Assembly (NCBI GenBank): GCA_963932465.1
Contig: OZ010793.1
Span: 255,761,333 to 255,825,332 of the forward strand
DNA: 64,000 nt
DNA from: Maratus speciosus
Lineage: Eukaryota; Arthropoda; Arachnida; Araneae; Salticidae
Reading direction: 5' to 3'
Position numbers and translations under genes: made by a program. Every line of letters starts with the position of its first letter. The first letter of the stretch is position 1. Of this stretch, positions 11,880 to 24,630 are shown piece by piece. The notes under the pieces are model-generated. The model worked only from the letters and a program-made list of their open reading frames with translations. It had not been told where the DNA came from and ran no database searches.

Positions 11880-13613
11880 TTCTTTTTAGGGTTTCATTAA
11901 TCTGATGAAACCCATTCCAAATCGATGATTCCACTCTGACAAAGGCAAATCTTCTTCATCATCTTCTTCTCTTTGTAGGTTTTCACTAACACTTTTTTCT
12001 GTAGAAACAAAACTGCCATGTTGAAGTGTGTTTCGAATCGTTTTTTCTGTAACACGTTTTCAGGCACGTTCCAAAAAATTAATTGCATTTAAAAGATTTA
12101 AACTGCAAACCGTATTTTCGTCTGAGCATTCTAAAATGTGCATAAGCACGCACTTCTGATAGTTGCTCTTAAGGCTTCTGATTACACCTTGATCCATAGG
12201 TTGCTTGTACAGTTTGGGGGCTGGAACACTAACTGTATTCTCTGCAAATTTTTCACCTCTGGATGGGCAGGACAGTTATCTACTAAGAGTAGAATCTTTC
12301 GCTTTTGTTTGCAGAGTTCCTTATCCCATTGCCTCAATTCAGATTCAAACAACTCGGATATCATCCAAGACTTTCGGCTGTGTTGGTAGTTGACTGGAAG
12401 CATTTTAATGTTTTTGAAACATCGTGCACGCCTAGATTTTACAATCATGGTCAAGATTTTCTTCTCTGTTCCAGTCATATTTCAGCACACAAGAACTGTA
12501 ATTCTGTCATTTGACAATTTCCCCCCAGAACATTTTTCATTCTTAAATGAAAGAGTTTTGTCGGGAATAAGCTTAAAAAAGAGGCCCGTCTCGTCTGCAT
12601 TCAAAATGTCCTTGTCTGAGTATCCTTGTCAAACTTTTGGCACTTATCGTCGGCACTTCACCACATACCTTGTGAAAAGCTATGCTGTGACGCGCCTTAA
12701 ATCGTTCTATCCAACCATTGGAGCAAATAAAATTTGCATGCCAAAGGAACTTGGCAAGCTGTTCTGCTTTTGTCATCAGCATGGAACCACTAATTGGTAC
12801 TTTCATAGTTCTTTGCTGTTTAAACCATTTTAGCAATGCGCCAGCAAGGTCTTCCTTACCCTGGCTTCCTCATTCTCTTAACATTATTGCCATTTTGTTC
12901 AAAGGCACTTAAAATTTTCTCTTTGTTTTTCCAGATAGTGCACACAGTTGAATTTACTACCGAAATTCTCGACAAACTTCAGCTTTCTTCTTCCCTTTAT
13001 CCAATGCATTAATAATGTTAACTTAATCTCCCAAAGAAAACTTTTCTTTTTACGGATGCCATAATGATCAACGTTTCTTACTCAAAGCACAAGAGAACTG
13101 AAAACCAAACGAATCATGTTACTGTTAGGCCAGAAACACTACACTCTTTTTTTATAATTTCTTCGGTCAAGCGCCAAGAGTATCATTCGATTCCTCCATC
13201 TTATCTAATCTAACTGGCCTTCTACGCTATTTGTTTAGACAGATAAGAAGCAGAAGTTTCACCCTGTTCACTGCCTACCCCTCAGAGTTATTTCCTGGCC
13301 GATACTGCAGGACAGGTCTGAAAAATTACACGTAGGCGTGAACTTGAGCCAGCTGTGATTTCAATGCGTCCCATCGGTGACGAATTGGACTTCCTTGTTA
13401 TGAAAACAGGTTATACTGCCCCATTTTTTGAGAATAAATATATTAGTTTATGTATATTTTTTGATGCAATAACCAGGGTCACCGTTTAAATTATGTCATT
13501 ATTTCCAAATTGCTATAACATTGATGTCTATGGGAGTTCTGTGGGGATTGCAGAATTTGACGTTATAACCAAGTTGTCACTATAACCAAGGATGCTATTA
13601 CCGGGTTCGACTT
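11880..13613 (-). mobile_element. Tigger element, one end recognisable
   Basis: The right end reads inward AAGTCGAACCCGGTAATAGC, a mutated form of the CAGTCGAACCCC terminal repeat, next to TA at 13614-13615. Additional GGTTATAGTGACAA motifs follow. A matching left terminal repeat was not found below 11895, so that end is lost or too diverged. Confidence 0.6.
11895..13062 (-). pseudogene. Tigger-type (pogo superfamily) transposase pseudogene
   Basis: The minus strand reads from an ATG at 13062 through a degraded N-terminal helix-turn-helix. It continues into a CENP-B-type DNA-binding domain (12836-12573, with WFKQQRTMKVPISG and SNGWIERFKARHSI), then a DDE_1 catalytic region (12570-12182, with LLVDNCPAHP and FQPPNCTSN), then a C-terminal MDQGVIRSLK-type segment and an acidic tail to about 11895. 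Several frameshifts and stops separate the pieces, so no intact protein can be made. In the family this enzyme cuts and pastes the element at TA sites by binding its terminal repeats. The order and spacing of the domains match a full-length Tigger transposase. Confidence 0.85.
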
Positions 13614-14350
13614 TATTTTAAAGTTTTCTTTTCTTTTTCACAGTCATGTGTAACTACATTTTTTAATAGAAAAGAAATATTCTTTGGGCTGTTTTACAAT
13701 TTGGCAACAATTTAAACAAATGACATTTTAAAAATGTGAAATAAATCTTTATTAAACTAATAAAAAATTTTTAAAAGAAATTAAAGTTAAAAAACTAATT
13801 GCACGCTGCAGACCGTAACCATGTCAAATATATCCCTGTAAAAAAAAGGTTAAAATACTATGCATACATTTTGTTCACATAAAATTTTTTAAACAGAACT
13901 ATGAGTGACTTAACGTTGTATGGTTTTTAAAACAATTCTTCGGTTTAAAAACTGTCTGTTTCATCATGTTTATTGAATATTTCTCTATAAAACAAACCAA
14001 TTTTCATATTTTTTATATGTGACAGTTTTCTTAATATTAGCCGAGAAAGAGCTTCCCTGGTCACTAAAGATTCATTTATGGTGGCGGCGTTAGTTGCTTT
14101 TTAGGACAGAGAGCATCAATGTTTCAAATATGAGATAAAAGAGCACATTCAATATTAAATTTATACAATATTTTCTGGAACAATGAGCTGTTGTCAGGAT
14201 GCATATCTATTAGACATTGTGAATAACAGAAAGCTAAATGTAAAAATAATTATTTAATGATAATTGTCTGTAACTATGATTGTACTGACATTGATAAATC
14301 CAATATCTACAGCTCAGTTACAAAAATACATAAATAGTAGATAAACTTAC

Positions 14351-14954
14351 TTGAAATGTCTTTACCAGAATCTCTCCAATCGGGTAAAGGATAATTATAT
14401 AACACTTGAGCAGTCATAGAATATGTGCCTGATTCTTTATCTGCTGTCTTTGGGTTTAAATGAAATTCTAAGTGTTTTTGTTGTACATTTCTATTGGGAA
14501 TCTGACAATTTGACGGCTGAAAGTTTTCAGTAACTGGAGAAGGTACAAATATATTTGGACACAACATATCATCTGAATTACTAGGCCTCCAACTATGCGA
14601 TATACCAGCATCATCTGGAACTATATCTAGCATCAAAGGTTCATTAAAATTAATAGCTACACATGGATTTACGAAGAAATCATTTTTCTCTGTAATATTT
14701 GGAGAAACTAAAGATGTAGAATATGAACTATGAGAATCATAAGATGTTTGTTCAGTCTGTTCATCACATTCATTATTCAGAATTTTATCATTATTATTAT
14801 CATTAACAGTTTTGGGAAGCAGAATTAAAGGAAAAGGTTGAGCAATGTTAAAGTCATTCAAGTTTTCTCCACTTTCTACCGAATAATTATGTCCAGTATA
14901 TTTAATATTTTGGAGATTTAACATCTGTGCACACTTTTTTACATCACTAGAATA
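14351..14954 (-). CDS. Host gene, large central exon
   Basis: A 604-base minus-strand exon lies between a strong acceptor (T-rich tract then CAG, AG at 14956-14955) and a consensus donor GTAAGT (14350-14345). It starts in phase 0 and ends with one base of the next codon, which fits both the upstream exon (26350-26282) and the downstream exon (5221-5061). The 201 residues are rich in Asn, Ser, Asp and Pro and have no recognisable fold; VNDNNNDKILNNE and SSYSTSLVSPNITEK are typical of disordered linkers. It begins with a short helical-looking segment, DVKKCAQMLNLQNI. No family could be assigned. The long open frame bounded by good splice sites, in DNA otherwise full of stops, makes it very likely real. 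Confidence 0.75.
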
Positions 14955-15067
14955 CTGAAAAATAAAAAAAAATAAAAAATAAATTAGCACAATTTTTTTA
15001 CAGCTATATTTTTTAAAATGAACAATAAAAATCATAGAAAATCAGTATAATGCAAATATTTATGTTT

Positions 15068-15101
<34 letters not shown>

Positions 15102-15129
15102 TCCTCTTCTAAGCATTTATAATCTAAAT

Positions 15130-15925
15130 CAGCCATACTGAACTTTTTTTTTCTTGCGGGCCACAAACATTTGTTTCCAAATTTAGGCAGGCCACAACAC
15201 ACTTATAAAAGGGTTAAAAAAAAAATTAAAAGAATAGAAGTAGTATAACAATGCAATATAAAAAAGTAAATATTATCACTTGGATTGAACGTTTGATGCA
15301 GAAAGTTATTACAAAAAAAGTAACACCACTCTTTCCTAATAATAAATTTAGATTTCTACTGCAAATACTGCAGAAATATGCCGTAAAGTGAAGTTTGCTG
15401 GTTGGCAATTGTGCTGTAAAATGTTTTCAAAGCCAATTTTTTCTGCGACAAACGTTTAAACCTAAAAAGCAGTATTAGCTATAAAATAAGTATAAAACGT
15501 AATAATATAACAATGCAGAATTTCCAAATTCTAAATTTAAAAAGAGGAGATTTTTCCTAATAAATCAATCTTTTGCTCAGTGAAAAAAAATATATATATA
15601 TTATAGAAATGTATAGTTCAAATTTAATTTGGAAAGATGTTCGATTGAAGTTGAAGATTAAGAAATGTATACACCACTGTAGGACAAGTAGGACTATGCA
15701 AAAAGAACTTTTGACTAAGGAAGCAACTTTTAACATAATTAATTATAAATAACAGTAAAGATTTTATTTTCCCATGAAAATATATAAAAAAAATAAACCG
15801 AAAATCTTAAATACTTTCTATGCACATCTCAATTAATTGTATAAATATGGGTTAATAATTATGTGCCTCGGGCCACACATAAAAGGTTACCATGCCACAT
15901 GCGGCCTGCAGGTTGAGTATGGCTG
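15130..15925. mobile_element. hAT MITE with perfect 8-bp target duplication
   Basis: The ends are inverted repeats beginning CAGCCATACT(G/C)AAC with GCGGGCCACA and GGCCGCATG motifs inside. They are flanked by identical octamers ATCTAAAT at 15122-15129 and 15926-15933. CAG-starting termini with 8-bp duplications and 'ACTCAACCTG..GGCC' interiors are typical of hAT (Charlie-like) elements. There is no transposase in the 796 bp. Confidence 0.9.
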
Positions 15926-16866
15926 ATCTAAATTAATCCTAATTTTAATTTCCATTATTACAGCTGAGTCATAATACTATAAAGAATTGCAGAATCATAT
16001 TTTAATTTTTCTCTGGATTATTGGGTATTACAGATTATGGCCTAAATGCTTTATTTCTGAACTAGGAGACTTTGTCCGCTACCTAGGTCAGTTGGGTTTT
16101 AAAATGAATTTTGAATCAAATTAAATACATCCGTGAATTTTCCCTTGTGTTTTAAAGCAATATGGATCTTTCCCTGGAATGTTCTTTAGCAATGCTGCAA
16201 GTGATATCAATATTACTGTGTTGTTATATTTTCTAATCTGTCAGCCAAAATTTGAGTGTTAAGAACCAACTCTTTTAGATGGTCATGTTGTGAATGCTTC
16301 CCTAAGCGATCCATACCAGCCAAATCTGATATTGATTGCAAGTGGCAACCCTTTTTTTTAATCTCCAAGTTAATTTGTATGTAGATGTAAAATTTTGATT
16401 TGAACCAGCAATACGTCACAAAAACTGAACTCTGTCTGAGAATAATAAAATATTAATTTTAATTCCATGTAAATAATAAGTTAAGTTTAAGAGATAAGAG
16501 CTTTATCAATTTGAAGTTGTGTGTGAAATATTCGATTCCTGAGCTGACTTAATAGTTTGACCCTATTGGATAAAGAGTTAATATTTTTGAATTTCTTGAT
16601 TCAGCAAAAAAATATGTTATAGTGCTCAACCTGCTTCTAATGTGATATAATAGATCATTTACAGTAGGAAGTGGTAAAGAAAATACAACATTATATGCCA
16701 TACATTAAAACCATCTTGAAAAATTATCTGACAATCCAAGACTCATCAAAATCCATCCTGTAGAACATTTTAAATAGGCTAATCTTTCATAACCAGGTTC
16801 ACTTGATTATAAAATTTTCCTTCATAGTTCTACAACCAATCAACTTAAAATGACATGCAATATTTA

Positions 16867-17530
16867 AGTATTGTGCGTCAGCGCAATACTTATTTATTTC
16901 CAGTGTCACTTCTCAATGTTAATTTAACATAGAAAAGCCTATGGAGATGATAACTTTTTCATTTTTTCTTCCCACCTTTTTGTCCCTGATGCCACTCATT
17001 TTTTAATCTTTACTAATTCTAATAATATTATAAATTTAAAGTTTAAAAACGTTTGCCTGACGTCAGGGTCAAAACGAATGACAAAATACTTCACATATGG
17101 GTGAATTATAACCCAGAGAGAAACAAGGGCCAATTTTTTTGTATATTATTCAAATATTTTTCTTAATAATTCCAAATTTCACTTTTTTCATTGAGAATCA
17201 ACGGACATTTTTTCTTCATTGTTGCAAAAATTTCAAAAGCCATAATAATAATTTATTTGGTTTTAGTAGAAAGATTCCCACGTGAAAAGTTTTAATTGAA
17301 ATAGTTTTTTTTATTTATTTATTTATTTATTTATTTTTTAAGAATTAAAAAATATGGCGTCATAATGGAAATAAAAAGGACATTTTCAAACATTTCTAAA
17401 TAATACAAAGAGTATTAATATTATTAAATACAGAAAGCAAGTGAAAATGACGTCAGATGTTAACCAAAAAATTGAAATATATCTTACCCATACTGATTTT
17501 AGAACATGAATTTTAATTATCGTTAAAATT
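16867..17530 (-). mobile_element. Palindrome-headed repeat family, copy 2 (5'-truncated)
   Basis: On the minus strand it matches copy 1 from about 7000 to its terminal hairpin: here AGTATTGCGCTGACGCACAATACT at the low-coordinate end, then the GGAAATAAATAA, GGCATCAGGGACAAAAAGG and CTGACGTCAGG landmarks. The palindromic head is missing. A (TTTA)n expansion lies at about 17310-17335. Confidence 0.7.
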
Positions 17531-18499
17531 AATAAGAATAGTTAAGGAGCTCATGACTAAAAAAAACAGCATTGTCTTAAAAATATTTAAGCATTGCGCG
17601 GCAGCGCAATATTTATTTATTTCCAGTATCACTTCTCAATGTTAATTTAACATAGAAAAGCCTATGGAGATCATAACTTTTTGATTTTTTCTTCCCACCT
17701 TTTTGTCTTTGATGCCACTCATTTTTTATTCTTTTTTAATTTTAATAATCTTATAAATTTAAAGTCTAAAAATATTTGCCTGATATCAGACAGAAAATGG
17801 ATGACAAAATGTCTTTGCATATGGGTGGATTATAACCCAAAAAGTACTACAGGCTATGTTTTATTTAAATTATTCAAATATTTTTCTTCATAATTACAAA
17901 TTTTGCTATTTTCATTGAGAGTCAATGGACATTTTCCCATAAAATTTAACGTTATTTCTTATTCTTGCAAAAAATTCAAATGCCGTGATAAATTTTTGTC
18001 TCCAGCAATTAATTTTCAGTTGAAATATTTCCACGTGAAAAACAGAATTAAAATAATTTTTTTTAAGAATCAAAAATAAGATGAATATGGCGTCATAGTG
18101 GAAATAAAAGCAATATAAGAAACATTAATATGAGTAAATACAGAAAGTAGGTGAATATGATGTCAAAAAAATTAAATAAATTTTACCGATACTGATTTTT
18201 AAACGTGGCTATAAGTTACGTACAGACGAGTGCGTAGTTCGACTAAAAAGACGTTAATTATAAGTGATTTATTTATTTATAGATGAAGTTTTAATCTGGA
18301 CTGTTTCTATTGTTTTAAGATGGCGTATTAATTGAATTTTTCAGACATTTAGAAGTTAATAAATTTTCAAATAAATGAAATTTATTTTGCCGGTTTCATC
18401 GTCAATATTTACGTCAGTGTTACACACGGACATTTTCGCTGTGTAGTATATGTATTGTTCATAGGCAATTTCTTTTTTGTATCAACAAGAAATAAAAAA

Positions 18500-18909
18500 T
18501 AATGGATCCCATCAGTGTGATGTCACAGGCAATTCAACTCCGCGTATGAACCGCAAATTGGATCCAAACAAACCCAGAAAGTTAAGAGTGTATAAGAAAT
18601 GCACTATGCGTCAAAAAGGCTTGCAATATGAAGCCAGATATCGCTGAAATCATTCGGCCCAAACAAGACGAGCACGGGGAACCAGGGTTGAATTATTTGG
18701 AATGAGAGAGATTTTTAAATGTACCCTCAATTGTTTGGACCGAATTGTGACAGTTTTTAATTGATTTCAAGGTTACATATTTAGCTTCATGCGGAACCAT
18801 CACGTTTCCTCCCTATTTGTCTCTGAAATCTGTGGTTTATTTGGATGCAATTTATTGTTGGTACACGGAATTGAGTGGCCTTTGACGTCACCACTGATGG
18901 GGTCCATTA
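18500..18909. mobile_element. Small TIR element inside copy 3
   Basis: The ends are imperfect inverted repeats of about 60 bases beginning TAATGGA(T/C)CCCATCAGTG and containing GTGACGTCA-like and GGATCCAAA-like motifs. The length is 410 bp and there is no coding frame. A TA or TAAT duplication is possible but AT richness makes it uncertain. Confidence 0.7.
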
Positions 18910-18982
18910 TTTGTAAATTTTAAAAAGATGGGGACTTTTACCGTTATGTCTATGGCATTTTTTATCTAAAATTTTCCCTCAA

Positions 18983-18983
18983 G

Positions 18984-19016
<33 letters not shown>

Positions 19017-19035
19017 TGTCATTTTTTTTTTTTTG
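18983..19035. repeat. Poly(T) tract
   Basis: Two long T runs separated by GTGTCA. It could be an insertion scar or assembly slippage point. Confidence 0.7.
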
Positions 19036-19330
19036 CTTGGCACAGAAATTACTGGTATTGCAGCAAAATAAATACCAGAAGTTTAACTTGTGTAACAATT
19101 TCCTTTTGAGTTTATATCGTTCCCTGCGAGCGAAAAGGGTAAATATTTTAAAAGTAAAACTGGCTTTTTTTATGTCTTACTGTATAACAGCTATACTGTT
19201 GTTAAATATTAGCATTAAAGATATAACACTATTTCTGCATTCATAGCGTTCCCAAGTGGAAAATGGGGGTAATTAAATTTAAGTAAGTTTTGGTTTTTTA
19301 TGCTCAGATTGGAAGTTTTTGTCCAAACAA

Positions 19331-20399
19331 CAGACCTGCCAACTGCTACGAAAAAATCGTAGTTGCTACGATTTGGACCTATAAACTACGATGCTACGAA
19401 AATCAGTCTTAAACTACGAATTTTTGCAAAAAACACAAATGCATTTTTTGTTTCTAGTTGCGATTTTTATCCCGCGCAGCATATTTTTTAGGAGTGATTC
19501 TGTTCTGAAATTTCCAAAATTTCAAAGTATTCATTTCCGAAAGTTTTAAAAAATTGGCCATTAGTCCGAAAATTCGGACATTAACAAATGCTCATGGAAA
19601 AAAAATCTGGGCTGCAAAACAAGCTTCTTAACATAAAACACTCTTTATGTATATTAACCACGAGTGAATGGTGTTTCTGGAAATATTGTAAATTGATTTG
19701 TGATAAACTATCGCGAATTTAGACAAATGACAGAGTAAAAAAATCAATTTGTCAATTGGTCGCAGAAGAAAATAAATTTTGTCAAGGGATCGTGGTAAAA
19801 ACGTGAATTTTGTTAAATTATCGCAGAAAGAAAGCACGAATTTCGTCAAAAGATCAGTAACAAAATGCAAATTTCATCGAAAGATCAGTAAAAAACGCAA
19901 ATTTCACCGAAAGATCGCTTAAAGAAAACTAGAAAACACTAATTTCGTCAAAGGATCATGGTAAAAAAATGCAAAATTCGTCAAAGGATCACGGTAAAAA
20001 ATGCGAATTTCGCCAAAAGTTTATGGTAAAAAGTACGGATTTCAACAAAGAATCGTGACAGAAAAATGTGAATTACGATTGTGGGGAAAAAATTGTGAAT
20101 ATCCTGAAATGATCGCGGGAAAAAAAATCACGAATTTCGTCAAAAGTTACTGCACAGGGTTAAAAAATTGGAACCAGGCTCCTTTTACAAGTGTAAAAAA
20201 AAAGCTACGAAACGAAAAGAAACTCTAAAAATCGTATAAAAATTTTCAGAGGAAAAAATTTACTACATTGAGTTTAAAGACTGAAACGTTATTCCTTTCA
20301 AAAGATGGCTGCGAAACACGAAAAACCAACCAACCAACCTCCAGATTAATTTTAATTTTGTATGCTACGATTTCTCATTTTTAAATGTTGGCAGGTCTG
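19331..20399. mobile_element. hAT-type element with internal minisatellite
   Basis: The ends are CAGACCTGCCAAC inverted repeats, a terminus widespread among hAT elements, with ATCGTAGC motifs just inside both ends. The flanks CAAACAAC and GAAACAAC agree at 7 of 8 positions as a target duplication. About 19720-20150 is a tandem series of roughly 35-45 bp units of the type AATTTCGTCAAAGGATCA then a GGTAAAAAATGC spacer. There is no transposase in the 1069 bp. Confidence 0.8.
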
Positions 20400-20867
20400 A
20401 AACAACGACAATTTGTATTATTGCTTTGATGAACCATTTTGGACTAATCATTGGTAAATTACACCACAAATTGTGATGCGATAATCAAACCATAATGGTG
20501 GTTCATTCCGTTAATTTTGAAATGAGTTCATATTGAGAGTTTGTCTGAATGCAGTAGTTATTAAAAAACTTGACATATTAAACAAAAACATAATTTGCAG
20601 AACAAATTAAAAAAGAAAACAATTTATTTCCTGTATTGTTTAAGCCCAAGAAGGGACATATATTAAAATGTTTCGTTCAGTTAGCTCTACATTTAATGTT
20701 ACATATTTGTAACAAATAAGTTAAACCAATTGAATATTAAAAAATAAAAATGAAATTCAAACAATATGATACTTTAAACACCCTAAAAACTTGGATTCCG
20801 TTCAAATGAAAGCGAAATAAATCTTAGGCTTTTTCCATTTATTAGTTGTAAATATTTGTATGTATTG

Positions 20868-21542
20868 TGTAGCAATATATTTTGTTTCCTTTCCCCAGGC
20901 AGTTTAATTAATCTTACTTTTAAACATCTCTTATTTATTTAATCTAACCTTTTCTGTTTTAAATTTACTGGTTTCATTTCCCATTTTCAGTTTAAGCACT
21001 GTTTTCATTTCAGCACGCGATGTTTAGTAAATCGCATTTTGCGATCCTCTTTGCGCCGTTTTAGCGAGGTCGTCTCGCTCCTGTCTTTTCTTGGCGCGCT
21101 CTCCCCTTTTTACGGCAACCCTTTAGCTGCCGCGCGTGAGTTTAAAAGCGTTCTCTCTCTCTCCTGGCAGACAGCCTTAGTGCAGTTACTGGTATAGAGT
21201 AAAATGATTTAGCTCGCCGCGCATTTCGCGGGCCTCGTGCCCCGAATGTGCCAGTGATGTTGGAAGTCATTGCAGTGGTTCTTGCTAGAGAACATCTTTA
21301 TAACGAATTAAGTTTCCCCTTCTAGAGGCCTTTTCTTGGTGTATTGAATCAATTAGTTTTAGCGTACATCCACAAGATTTACTGAGAAGATCCTTTGTCT
21401 TAATCATGATTCAAGTCTCCAAGATGCCCGGAGATTGTCGGATGCTGAGCTGTGGACCCCACCTTTCACCTGCATACTCTTACTGAACGAATAAAAGTCT
21501 TCCTTGTTTAAGACATGTACAACAGTTAGTTTATTTATTACA
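20868..21542 (+). mobile_element. LTR-like block with promoter and poly(A) signals
   Basis: The block begins TGTAGCAATAT and ends TTATTACA and is distinctly GC-richer than its surroundings around 21000-21300. It has a TATA-like TTTAAAAG near 21149, a CT-rich initiator region, and AATAAA at 21490-21495 followed by a GT/T-rich stretch, which is the arrangement of an LTR. It interrupts copy 3 of the palindrome-headed repeat. No second LTR or coding part was found and the expected 5-bp duplication is not clear (TGTAT occurs at 20861 and 21556), so it may be a solo LTR or a truncated element. Confidence 0.45.
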
Positions 21543-23899
21543 AGAGTGGAGGTACTGTATCTTATTTCCTTTTTCCTTTCTCAGCTTGATCACCTACTAG
21601 GATCGGGTTATTAGTGTACATTCACAGCGCATATGTCAGTGATTGAGGCAACTGAACGATCGCGTTTATTCTAATGAATCCATTTCTAGTATGCAAAAGA
21701 CAGTAGTGAACCTTTTTTTAGAAATATTATAAGCACCCATTAGAACAATTAATACTTCTTAATAAATGGTGCTAGTGCCAGGTGCACAGACAGTGCATTT
21801 GAGTGATCAAGCAGAAATACAAGTTTTTCAATGACTTTTTTGTAAATAACAAGTTTTTTCTTTAATGTTTTTATATTCAAGCTAAATTTTTTCAACTACT
21901 TTGTGTTTCCATATATTTACAATGGATGCATTTAGATTTGAATGTTATAGCGATTGCATCGTTTTATTTTCGGCGACCACGTGCTCCTGTTTTTTTTCCT
22001 CTTCAAAAAAAAAAAAAAAAAGATTTTCGAACAATAGTTTAAGTAAAAAGAATAAATAAAATAATAATGTGGCAGTTTGTGAAAGTATAGAAATAAATAA
22101 TACATGAAGATAAATTGCTGAATAAGATGAAATATCGTGCACGTGTAGTATTTGTTCGAAGTCCATTTTTTTTCTTTTCTAATATTTCATTTGCAATGAA
22201 AATTTTAGTGAATATGAGAAAATATGATGTCTCTTACGACATTTATAATGTTTTTTTTTTCAAGATTTAATAGTTCAAATGATGGATGTTAATAGATAGA
22301 AATGCAATACAAGATTATGCCTTATTTTAGCACTTTGTGCTCTGTCAAGATGTGTTACAACAGTTTTACATTTTAAGTAATTTTTGCCTCAAGTAAGAAG
22401 ATTTTGTTTTTAAAATGAAAATTTTAGGTGTTTGTATTGTGTGATGTGAAGGAGAAGACAAAATTCAAGTGTTTTTAAATCTATTATAGAGAGCAGTCTG
22501 ATCTTGTCACAGCATTCGGTACAAAGTTTTATTTTTCATGAATTTAAGTATTAAATGTAATTATTTCTCAAGATTTTTTTAAGAATGCTTATAAAAGCAG
22601 ATATAAAAGTAGAAGAATTCAAGTTTGCATCAAAATTTCACATACATATTTGGTGTCCATTTCATATGGAACTGTTTTCTTCATGTTTAGCACTATTTGG
22701 GCTTATGTGCGGCATGAAAAATTTTTCTTGCATTATAAGGGTACGTGCAAGAATTCTTCCATTACAATAGAAAATTAGAGTGCTGTATTTTAATACAGAA
22801 TTTGTGTGGTCTGCGTAGTCAGCCATTATATGATGCAGTTTGTTTTCTTCAAAACATATCCATGTTTATAGCAAAAATTTTAAATAGTCAATTTATAATT
22901 TTAAGGAATGGTTTAAATAATTTCAAGTTTTTTTATATTTTGTGTCAATGTTGAAATTTATTTCAAAAATATATGTGACCTTACGTATGAATTTATATGG
23001 GTTCAGGTCTCACGATAGGGATTAGTGCAGTCTGAACTCTAGTTTGCATGCTATTGCGAGATGTATGCAAATATTCAAGTAAACGTAATTTATCACATAC
23101 AGCTGTATTTTTTTATACAGATATGGTTTATCTATACAACCATTATGACACAGATTTAATTACTTGGATGTTTTATCCATGTTTATAAAAGTTAAATAGT
23201 GATTACTAGTTTGTGAAAACATAAGAAGAATACCAGTTTAGTGAAATGCCTTTACAGCAGTATATCATGTCATGTGGAACAATATCCAGTTCTTTTTTCT
23301 TTACGAAACCATACAAAAAAAGTTGACTCTACAGTGTTATAATTTCATCAGCATATTCAAGTGTTTTCATCATTTTTTTCTACTCATCAGTGTTATGTCA
23401 CCATGCTATTTCATACTGTTCGCAAAATTAACATTTCAGAGAAGACATAGAATTGTGAAAAATTCAAGTATTTTATAAATAGTTTGTTGTGTGATAAAAT
23501 ACAGAACAATATTAATAGAATGAAACTGCTGTGACTTTTACATCCAGTGTTTAGTTTATCTTCACAGCATGAACTCTTCCAAGCAGAACAGAACATTTTT
23601 TTCTTCGGCATAAAATCTTACATGCAGTGATACTTTCTTCTGATACCAGCATATTTTTACAGCTACAAGATTAGGACATCTGTCTTATAATTTTTAAATA
23701 ATCCTTTTGTTTTTTTTTTCAACTTATGTTTGACATAGTTAAAGATGCTGTTCAATACATCCAACATCTGCAGCCAGATGGTGAATTTTTTTTGTCATAG
23801 TATTTCTTTTAAATTAATTTATGTTCTGAACTCTTTTTCAGTTTTTTTTAATACATATGTATACATTGTTGTTTTATGTTTATAATGCATTTTTTTCAA

Positions 23900-24370
23900 C
23901 AGGTTCTAGTGGTGACTTTGTCACATTTCAATTATAGTGTAGTGTTATAAGATTTAAATGCATTTTTAAACTTAGCAATAATTGTTTTTAAATTTTTACA
24001 ATATTCCAATGGTGACTATAGTGGTCACACCGTTTTCCAAAAATTGTAGTGAAATGCAATTTTTTTGGGCACATTTTAAAAATTTTGACTTTTTCAAGAT
24101 TGCACATTTTTCAATTACTAGTGGTGACTGTGTCACATTTTGAAGTACAAAAAGAAAAAGAATAAAATGAAAATTTTTTTGTAAGTTACATTTTGACCTT
24201 TTTCAAAAAGTTAATTTTTCCAATAAATTTTTTAGTGGTGACTTCGTGTCACATTGTTAGTTATTTAGTAGGCTGTAAATTTTTTTTAATGCATTTTTGG
24301 TATCATTCTCAATTTTTAAGATTCAATTTCTAGCAACATTCCAGTGGTGACTTCATGTCACAATGTAGTC
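23900..24370. repeat. Tandem repeat, unit about 105-113 bp
   Basis: Five units carry the motif AGTGGTGACTNNGTGTCACA near 23907, 24010, 24121, 24235 and 24342. Each motif is itself an imperfect inverted repeat (GTGAC..GTCAC). Spacers are T-rich and diverged. Confidence 0.75.
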
Positions 24371-24630
24371 GTTAGACTAATATTTCATGAAACATGTTTG
24401 TTTTACTTTTCCACTTTCTTTACATTTTTTAAAATTTTACAATAGTTTACGGGTATCAATCATTTTTTCTCAACCATTCTTTGCGAATGACTTTGTCATT
24501 TTTTTATGTATCATGTCAATGATACTTATAGACATAATAGAATGCTTTGAGTATTGTAATAATATTTTAGAATTTTTTTACCAGTGTTTGTCTGTTGACA
24601 AAATTTTTTATTTTTGAACAATTACTCATT

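Larger units (their letters stand above)
5222..14350 (-). other. Host-gene intron (9.1 kb) filled with mobile elements
   Basis: The interval runs from the donor GTAAGT at 14350 to the acceptor at 5222 on the minus strand. It contains a local tandem duplication (about 5275-5700), the palindrome-headed repeat (5786-7520), a palindromic MITE (8202-8654), a dispersed repeat (about 8990-9240), a small perfect stem around 9834-9875, (TA)n at about 11680-11720 and the Tigger transposase pseudogene. The stretches 9250-11880 and 13620-14300 show only AT-rich unique-looking DNA with no recognisable feature. Confidence 0.5.
17590..20865 (-). mobile_element. Palindrome-headed repeat family, copy 3, interrupted
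   Basis: It starts on the minus strand with one arm of the long palindrome (20865-20560) and runs through the GTTTGGACAAAAACTTCC landmark at 19330 to the tail hairpin at about 17588-17610. It is interrupted by a hAT element (19331-20399) and by a small TIR element (18500-18909), and its head is cut by the LTR-like block at 20866. It lies directly behind copy 2 in the same orientation. Confidence 0.65.

Noticed and set aside
16213..16419. Minus-strand frame containing KELVLNTQILADRLENI
   Set aside because: Protein-like composition but no convincing splice sites or family; noted within the intron entry only.
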